Position numbers and translations under genes: made by a program. The notes under the pieces are model-generated. The model made no database searches. It saw only the letters and a program-made list of their open reading frames with translations, and had not been told where the DNA came from. From Hyaloperonospora brassicae (taxonomy: Eukaryota; Oomycota; Peronosporomycetes; Peronosporales; Peronosporaceae), in NCBI GenBank assembly GCA_947650285.1, contig CANTFL010000421.1:62001-126000 (forward strand): a DNA stretch of 64,000 nt. Reading direction: 5' to 3'. Below, piece after piece: positions 57,800-64,000 of this stretch. Each line of letters starts with the position of its first letter. Position 1 is the first letter of the stretch.

Positions 57800-58900
57800 T
57801 GCTGAAAACTACAGCCCCTACATCGTATCCTAGATACCTCACGGTGTCCGCTGGCTGGAGGCCCGATATGCTGTTGAGTCCTTGACGCGACAGCGCAATA
57901 TAGAAAGATCAGCCTACTTTTGCCGGCTGGGATTGTAGACCCGACAAGTCACCAAAGCGAGAAACTAGGTGAAGCACCGTCCCGAGCTGATGCCATTTCT
58001 CCAGAAAGATAGTCGATTCATCCACAAACGCGGAGTTTGTGTGTTGAGCTGTTCTACAACTCGGCACTGGAGCCCTATCAAGTCCGATGTTTCCTGCATT
58101 GCAATGCCCAAGAGCTCGACGGCGAGAAGAAAAAGCAACGGGGCCAGCAGGCAATCTTGGTGAATACTTGTGTCTACGGAAATTGGATTGTAACGCTCTC
58201 CGTTGACCAGGAATGTAGCGGTTGTTCCAGTATGTATCCGGGCGATGATCTGAACATAGCGCTCAGCAAACCCAAACTGCTGCAAAGCCTCATACATAAA
58301 GTCCCTGCCACCGTGTCACACGCTTTACGAAAGGCCAGCAAGAGAATGAACCGACTGTTGATGGCGTCCAGATCCTCGTCCAGCGCCGCAGTGGTCAGCT
58401 GAGATAACACTTCATCACCAAATTTAGCATCTGCCTGCCATGCAAGAACCCTTGTTGTAAGTCCCTAAAGATTTTGGTAGAGCCCGTTGCAGCCGTGAAG
58501 CTAGAAAGATAACAGAAATTTTGTAACTAGTTTGGAGTAACGGGATGGATCGATAATCCATCGCATCCGCCGAGTCTTCTTTTTATCGTAAGGGTTAGAT
58601 CAGGGTCTTAAGAGATGAGGACGGAGGACCCTCCCCGGCCATAATACGATTGCTGAGTCTTACAAGCGCGAGACTAGAATAGCAGCTATATCTTATTTAA
58701 AGGTCACTATCAAGTACATCAGACCTCGCGAATTTGTGACGACTGAGACCTGCAATAGCCGCGAGAACTTCCGCTTCCGTAAAATAGCGTAGAAGCGTCA
58801 TGTTGTCAGCTAGAGGAAGGATCCGCAGAGCGGGATTCGTTGCAAAGCCGCGAATGGCGGAAGGCAAGTCAACGAGAGGCGCAGTCCGATGACTCACACT
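57800..58900 (-). pseudogene. LINE-2 reverse transcriptase
   Basis: RT entry FTEAEVLAAIAGLSRHKFAR (58780-58720); motif A RFILLLAFRKACDTVA (catalytic Asp replaced by Ala); LQQFGFAERYVQIIARIHTG and motif B IHQDCLLAPLLFLLAVELLG (58260-58100, normally IRQGCPL); motif C FVDESTIFL (about 58020, normally FVDDS). Two of three catalytic Asp are therefore gone. Confidence 0.86.
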
Positions 58901-59324
58901 AAGGACAGTCGACTAATCTGATGCAAACTTTTCCGCAATCTACATTATGTGATTAAAAGCCCGCCCGTGCTGATGCAGAAGTGTTGTAACCGATTGATCG
59001 CGTTCTTTGTCTGCTACACGCCGGTAATACCAACGTAACCGGTCTGTAGTTCTACAAGTCGTTGACCGAGATGAATACGATATTCCTAACGTAAAACCTC
59101 TATATTGCTGTCAATCAATTGCTTCCGGGTGAACAAGTGCGTTTGCGTGCTTTGCCGCATGGTGTGCCGGAGCCGCGCCTGGCGCTGCTTGGCCCGTTTG
59201 CCGACCCTATCAATACAGGTCTTACATTTGGTAACTTTTTGATCCCAAGAAGTAGGCTGAGCTACCTGACCAATAGCCAGGGCATCCAATTTGTCTGAGT
59301 GGGCATCATTTATGGGATACATTA

Positions 59325-59950
59325 CACGCTCGTGGCTGAAATGCAGACGAGACCGGCCCGCGCCTCGTAACTCCTGATGATCAGAATGCTAAGATGTAAC
59401 GCTCGCTTCGACTCATTGAAGACGTTCCGCTCACGTTGAGGGTATGTAAAAACAATTGATGTGACTAGCCTTGTACCCTTCCCAGTATGTAAAATTATCC
59501 TTAAAGAAATTCGTCTCGCTATCCTCTGCATGACCTTGCAGCACCCTCGCCTCAGCCAAAACCATAGCTTCCATCACTCTATCCAGGGCCGGGCTTTCTG
59601 ACCGGTTCCAACAGCGATATCGATACCGGTCAATTAAGGGCCTTGCACGCAATAAAATCCCCAGCGATGATCGTGTTCGTGGGGTCCAAATTCGAAGAGA
59701 GGGCAGAAATGAGACAATGCTCGCGTTCCGAAATAGAGAAGGAGCATACACATTTATGAGTACATCCTCTCCCATGGAAATAGCGATCGCCCGGATGCTC
59801 CTTTTCTCCAGATACCAGGCCGTCGCGCGCGCCGCAGAGTGAGTGGTTAGAAGAATCGCTACCCCGCCTTGTTTAGGCGAACCAGTACTACAGTAAGACA
59901 AAGTAACGCTGGGATCCAAATTCTTTCCCCATATTCGTCCCTAATGACGA
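59325..59950 (-). pseudogene. LINE-2 endonuclease (apurinic-endonuclease type)
   Basis: KQGGVAILLTTHSAARATAW, KRSIRAIAISMGEDVLINVY, APSLFRNASIVSFLPSL (59919-59680), then in another frame IIAGDFIACK, matching the GDFN core motif, then ALDRVMEAMVLAEARVLQGH and TYWEGYKASHINCFYIPST. It would nick target DNA to prime reverse transcription. Confidence 0.78.
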
Positions 59951-60450
59951 GTCAAAAGGGCCGCCTCCGCTTTCGTGTGCACATGAGTTTCTAAATGTAC
60001 CACGCCAGTGGAAGCAGTCGCTGAGGCCGTTGTCGCCACGCCGACATCCAATCGAACCGAACACTGCCCTAAAACCCCCTCATATTTTGGGAATTTACAA
60101 CGTGTCTACGAGCTGGCTCCCGTGATAAATTCCCGACGCCTCAGGAGGAGCCCCCAGTTCTTAAGCAGACGATACCTTCCGTAAGCATGTGCTGTATTTA
60201 TTGATATGTGACGGAGATTCGTAGCAAGACACACCCGTGGGCTGCCCTGAGAAATCCAGTAGGCATACCGGCATAGGAGGAACCGAAGCTGTCACGAAGT
60301 AATTGAATAGCTAGCGCCAGTCGACTAGATGGCCCTCAGACGGTCAAACCGCCTTCTTATAGGCCTAATTGGAACGGAGTGGGAGAGAGTAACACCGGAG
60401 TTGCTCCGAAAAAAGCAAAGTTCTGTCACCGTTCCCCGTTAGCGCATAAA

Positions 60451-60990
60451 TTACCTTGTCGAGTAGAATAGCGCAGAGGAGATGTTACTCAGCCGAATGC
60501 GCCGACTAGGGTCACAAAATCGTAAGACGTCATCCCCGGCGTAGTTATCCTTCTTGAGCCTGCTCCGGTCGTCCATATTTTTGATGAGTGGGGCAAGCAT
60601 AGACTGTGAGAGACCCCGCTTCGTGTAAGCCATCCAGTTCTCGATCCACAGGACAGTAGAGGAATCTTTCACCCGATGCCTGTAAGCGTGGATCCCAGAT
60701 AGTCGACATTCCCGCCACCACTGTGCTGTCCACTGCACGAGCACTTGATCAGCTAAGCTTGCAAGAAGTTCGTCCGGAAAGACAAACGGCTGCACGTGAT
60801 ACATGAGAACGCCCGGCTCCTGACGTGCAGTTGTCATCCAAGCCTCGGTGTCACTGTGGGCAAGAAGAAACGGCGTTAAGGCGGTTGGTGGCAAATCAGG
60901 GCTAAGAGCCTGCCAAACCTCCGACCACTCCTCGGGATCAATTCGATCGTCCATTACATTATGAAATAGCAGATTAGGTGCCTCACCCAC
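60451..60990 (-). pseudogene. LINE-2 unassigned upstream domain
   Basis: A 179-codon open frame (RIDPEEWSEVWQALSPDLPP, LMYHVQPFVFPDELLASLAD, LSGIHAYRHRVKD). No family recognised; it lies between the OTU-like domain and the endonuclease, so it is probably part of the element's first protein or the linker. Confidence 0.5.
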
Positions 60991-61559
60991 CCTACCCTTT
61001 TTGAAATGAGATGCGGCAGAAACGTCGGAGATACCGACCCCCTCCGACCCGTCGTTACCCTGGGATCGACGAGGTCACGTTTACGAGCTACACTCGACCC
61101 AACCCATCCTGAGAGCTCACCCAAAGCGACGAGGTTTCAAGTGCAAGCCGCAATGTCTGCGCACCCGAAGCAAAAGCAACTGATACTCCCGAAGAGTGCA
61201 GGATAGAGAAGGTAATGTTGTCTTCTGCCTGATGGGGACTCCCTTCGCTGGAAATTATTAAACAAGGTCGAGCTGCCACGCAAATCCCTTTCTGTGTGAC
61301 GCCGCAGGAACCATCCGCGATCTGATTAACAGGTTGTCCAGGGGCCGTAGATTCTGAAGCATCCGTAAGGCCCAAACGAGCCGTCCCACTTTCTGTATGC
61401 AAACAGGCCGAGAAATGCCGGCCTTCAAACCTGAGAACCCGCGGTGGCTCCCGAGTTTGCTCAATATTTTGCCGCCTGTATATCATCGATGCACCCGAAG
61501 ACCGTCAGTGAATGTTGAGTAGACGACTCCACGACCTTGCCGTACTTAGTCGCCGTCTG

Positions 61560-62090
61560 AGGGAGAAATTATGCGGCAGCGCGACTGCTCTTTACCATCG
61601 CCAAAAGGCAAAATATAAATGGCGCGGTCAAGAAAATGGCGGCCATACCCATCGTGTCACTCCCGCCCCATACATCTACAGGAACTACGTAGTCCCGTTC
61701 TGAAGGGCTGTCCGCATAGTCCTGACAAAAACACCGGAGTTGGGCCGCCGAACCCCTCTGGACATCGTCGATCAACCGCGGCAAACATTCGTGAACGCAT
61801 GAACCCGCAAGTCATGCGCGAGCTGATCCAGGTTCAGAAGCCCCGCATTTTGTTAACCCCGTTAAGTACTGGCTGTAAGGAGCTCCAGGTCCTTATTGGG
61901 CGCATCCAAGCCGGCGTCAGCGGCTGCCTGTGCGATAGCCATCGCCATACAATTACCCGTTGCCGGAATGTATACTTCGCGTAGACCCAGAATGCTTAAC
62001 AGTTTCCTCTCGTTGAAAGGCTCTACCGGAGGACGCGACTCTAAGGAAATCGGATGCCGGTCCGAGGACCGCCTGATACTCAGCAATCGA
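61560..62090 (-). pseudogene. LINE-2 OTU-like cysteine protease domain
   Basis: LGLREVYIPATGNCMAMAIA (about 61980-61920) matches the OTU entry motif xPxDGNCLFxAI with Cys in place but Asp replaced by Thr. It is followed by LDAPNKDLELLTAS, then, after frameshifts, YVVPVDVWGGSDTMGMAAIF (61720-61640), equivalent to the WGG-x-x-E-x-x-A-L-A stretch, and a degraded end where the His would be. OTU domains cleave ubiquitin-type links, and some LINEs are known to carry them; the role in this element is not known. Confidence 0.62.
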
Positions 62091-62639
62091 TCGCAACGAG
62101 TTCGCCCCTGTCATCGATGGTTCATAGGGCCGGTCCTGACAGTACCGGCGCAGAGCCCCGTATCGTCGCCGCTTATTTTCTAGCCCGCTCTCCAGGCGTC
62201 TGATCGAAGACCGACTGTTTGATACTTGATTCCTCGTCCAAAGATAAGCTATCGTCCTGCTGTGTTGGAGGTCCTGCCTATTCCGAAGACAGGCGCCGAC
62301 GAAGAACTGTCATGACCTAAATTCTGAAGGACGTTATACCCGTTCGAGCTGGTGCGAGGCAGAGGCACCGAGGCCTATGGAGCGTAAATTACACGCTCCC
62401 CCCATTTCGGGAGAGTCAACCATGGTTTTTCCCTCCGTCGTCTCAATATAGGTTGTATTATATCTGCGTGCGAGAGAAGGGCAGCACGAACCGGACGGTC
62501 ATTACCGTCAGGGAGCGGGACCGTGACCCCTTGAGGGGCACTGACGACTACTGCCGAGACCTCTGAAATTACCGGTGCCTGGGCCGCCTCGTCTGCCGCC
62601 CTTGTGTTTGAAGCCGTCGACCTGTCATCTGACGCATTT

Positions 62640-62803
62640 CTTACGGGTTGCTAAACGGTTTGGCTAGGTCTTTTACTCCTTCAAGTTCCGCCTTCGTCAC
62701 CACAATGCCTCCTGGCCCACGCAATTCCGCGTCTGTACACGTACACCGTACCGCCGGATGCCCCAACATACCACATTGCAGACGTTGGAACATGGGTCTG
62801 ACA
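62640..62803 (-). pseudogene. LINE-2 CCHC zinc knuckle of the first protein
   Basis: FQRLQCGMLGHPAVRCTC, a Cx2Cx4Hx4C knuckle with the first Cys replaced by Arg, followed by GGIVVTKAELEGVKDLAKPF and a stop. It is cut by the element E LTR at 62804. Confidence 0.65.
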
Positions 62804-63192
62804 TGTAATGGGGCTGCCCGTTACATGGACGTGTCACTTTAAGAAAAGTGACAGTAAAGAATATTAAGTGAATATTCTTTGAACAATATCACCAAAGTGG
62901 TGATATTGGTGAAGCGACCAAAGGATCTGCTAATTGGTTGATATCGTGATGATATCAACCCACCAATCGCCACAAGACGCGCGCAATGAGTGGTGAAGAG
63001 ACGTCACCATACACTCAGTTATATTAACATAATTAAGTTAAGTCAAAGAGAGAGACAGTAGTTAAAAGACTTAATTTATAAATATAACAGTTTTACTTTT
63101 ATCTTATCTACGCTTCCTCCTTTGCCTCGTGTACGTCTGTCGGGGCACCCAAGCCCTTGCGTTAAGTTCACGCAAGGGTGTGCCCCGTTACA
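62804..63192 (+). repeat. 5' LTR of element E
   Basis: 389 bp, TGTAATGGGG...CCCCGTTACA. An almost continuous series of perfect hairpins: TGTCACTTT/AAAGTGACA (62832-62853), AAAGAATATT/AATATTCTTT (62856-62880), CAATATCACCA/TGGTGATATTG (62884-62908), GGTTGATATC/GATATCAACC (62936-62960), TGAGTGGTGA paired with TCACC and ACTCA (62987-63017), CCCTTGCGT/ACGCAAGGG (63154-63178) inside CGGGGCAC/GTGCCCCG (63141-63187). Same family as element A. Confidence 0.93.
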
Positions 63193-63194
63193 CC

Positions 63195-63202
63195 TGGTAG
63201 CA
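63195..63202 (+). other. Element E primer binding site
   Basis: TGGTAGCA two bases after the LTR. Confidence 0.75.
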
Positions 63203-63236
63203 CTTCGTAGTCCTTCCAAGGACCACAACATCCAAC

Positions 63237-64000
63237 ATGAACATGTTGGATGATGAAGAGACCTTATACGCCACGCTTAAAGGGTTTACCCATTTGAGTG
63301 ACATCGAATGGGGTGCGGTAAAACGAATGAGTTCTACCGTAGGTGAGGTCGCTATTAGCGCCAGGTCGGAGTCTCTAGACAGAGACCAACAACATGCCAC
63401 TATCGCCAAGTTCATTCAACATGAACTTGTCACCGAAAGGGAGAAAGTATCCTTGCTTCACCAGCAAGGCTCTCAACATGCCGAGCCGTAGAGAGAACTC
63501 GGTGCTCAACAGACAGAGCTGTTGAGACAGCAGCAATTCCATGATGCTGTGGGCGGGACGGCGCATGCGCGTCATCCCGATGTCATGAAGGTTGACATCT
63601 CCATGTACAGTGGGGTCCCGGAGGACTCCCTGTTACTGTGGTTTGTCGAACTCGACAGAGCCTTAAGGGCTCGTCGCGTCGAAGATGAGCAAATGAAACT
63701 CACATTTGCTCAGACCCACTTGGCAGGGCGTGCCAAAACTTAGCCTCTGGGGCTCGAGAGTAGCGACCCAAATGTGTTTAGGTCGCTAGATGACTTCAAG
63801 TCCCGGCTCAGACACCAGTTTGAGCCGCCACGAGCTGAGTTCAGGGCGCGTTCTGAGCTCCTGAAATTCAAGCAGGGTAAGCGTGGTGTGCACGCTTACG
63901 CACAACATAAACGACTCCTCGCGAGTAGTATAACTGCTAACCCAGTTCGTGAACACACGTTGATTACGGTGTTCATGCAAGGGCTCGCAGAAGGGCCCGT
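63237..64000 (+). pseudogene. Element E gag, runs off right edge
   Basis: MNMLDDEETLYATLKGFTHL start, a stop at 63489-63491, then after a shift VDISMYSGVPEDSLLLWFVE, LTFAQTHLAGRAKT, a stop, and the gag core continuing as DPNVFRSLDDFKSRLRHQFE, KQGKRGVHAYAQHKRLLASS and VFMQGLAEGP at the edge. Related to B gag at low identity. The ATG sits in an 11-bp inverted repeat, CATCCAACATG/CATGTTGGATG (63229-63252). Confidence 0.88.

Larger units (their letters stand above)
55640..62803 (-). mobile_element. LINE-2: non-LTR retrotransposon, truncated at 62803 by element E
   Basis: Minus-strand order: CCHC knuckle (62750s), OTU-like domain (62090-61560), unassigned domain (60990-60451), endonuclease (59950-59325), RT (58900-57800), C-terminal region (57555-55721). 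No LTRs. The 5' part continues beyond the element E insertion, outside the window. The 3' end is not marked by a clear poly-A. Heavily mutated. Confidence 0.82.

Noticed and set aside
1..64000. tRNA or rRNA genes
   Set aside because: No B-box-like GGTTCGAATCC with a matching cloverleaf and no conserved rRNA stretch were found; the only tRNA-related signals are the primer binding sites.

Overview
The window is a transposon graveyard with no intact host gene that I can recognise. It most likely comes from an oomycete (Phytophthora/downy-mildew type) nuclear genome. That is an inference from three things: chromodomain-bearing Ty3/Gypsy elements with a DCGASNNFVR protease and a YFDD reverse transcriptase, a second Gypsy type with long GATC-rich LTRs, and LINEs that carry an OTU-like domain. 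No tRNA, rRNA or CRISPR locus was seen.

Layout. 1-782 is the edge of a minus-strand Gypsy element (A: LTR plus gag start). 783-12246 is a decayed plus-strand LINE, split by a complete plus-strand Gypsy element (B, 1600-9318) with a perfect TAAAT target duplication. 12247-22585 is element C, a near copy of B in inverted orientation; it is interrupted by a 1.5-kb terminal-inverted-repeat DNA transposon (12402-13908, 8-bp duplication) and by a solo LTR of another family (19242-20376). 22586-28982 is AT-rich DNA holding an LTR fragment and a solo LTR with a perfect GTACC duplication (25258-25726). 28983-41481 is element D, a 12.5-kb minus-strand chromodomain Gypsy with 1.2-kb LTRs. 41482-46287 is AT-rich DNA with a decayed Arg/Asp-rich frame. 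46288-53930 is Gypsy element F (plus). 54380-55560 is a DNA-transposon-like unit with 51-bp inverted repeats. 55640-62803 is a minus-strand LINE with apurinic-type endonuclease, RT and OTU-like parts, cut off by element E (62804 to the right edge), a plus-strand relative of A.

The elements with TGTAACGG LTR ends (A, B, C, E, F and the 25258 solo LTR) share an unusual property. Their LTRs, and in B, C and E their coding regions, are packed with short perfect inverted repeats (arms 7-12 bp, small loops). Different families keep pairing at equivalent places with different bases. Element D and the LINEs do not show this by eye.

B/C, D and F each also carry a long reading frame on the strand opposite to gag-pol, starting just inside the 3' LTR and running toward the chromodomain. 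In D it encodes a predicted coiled coil and a membrane segment. The hairpin saturation and the antisense frames are the best candidates for undescribed biology here. All copies are broken by stops and frameshifts. B and C share the same inactivating stops and look homogenised by gene conversion.
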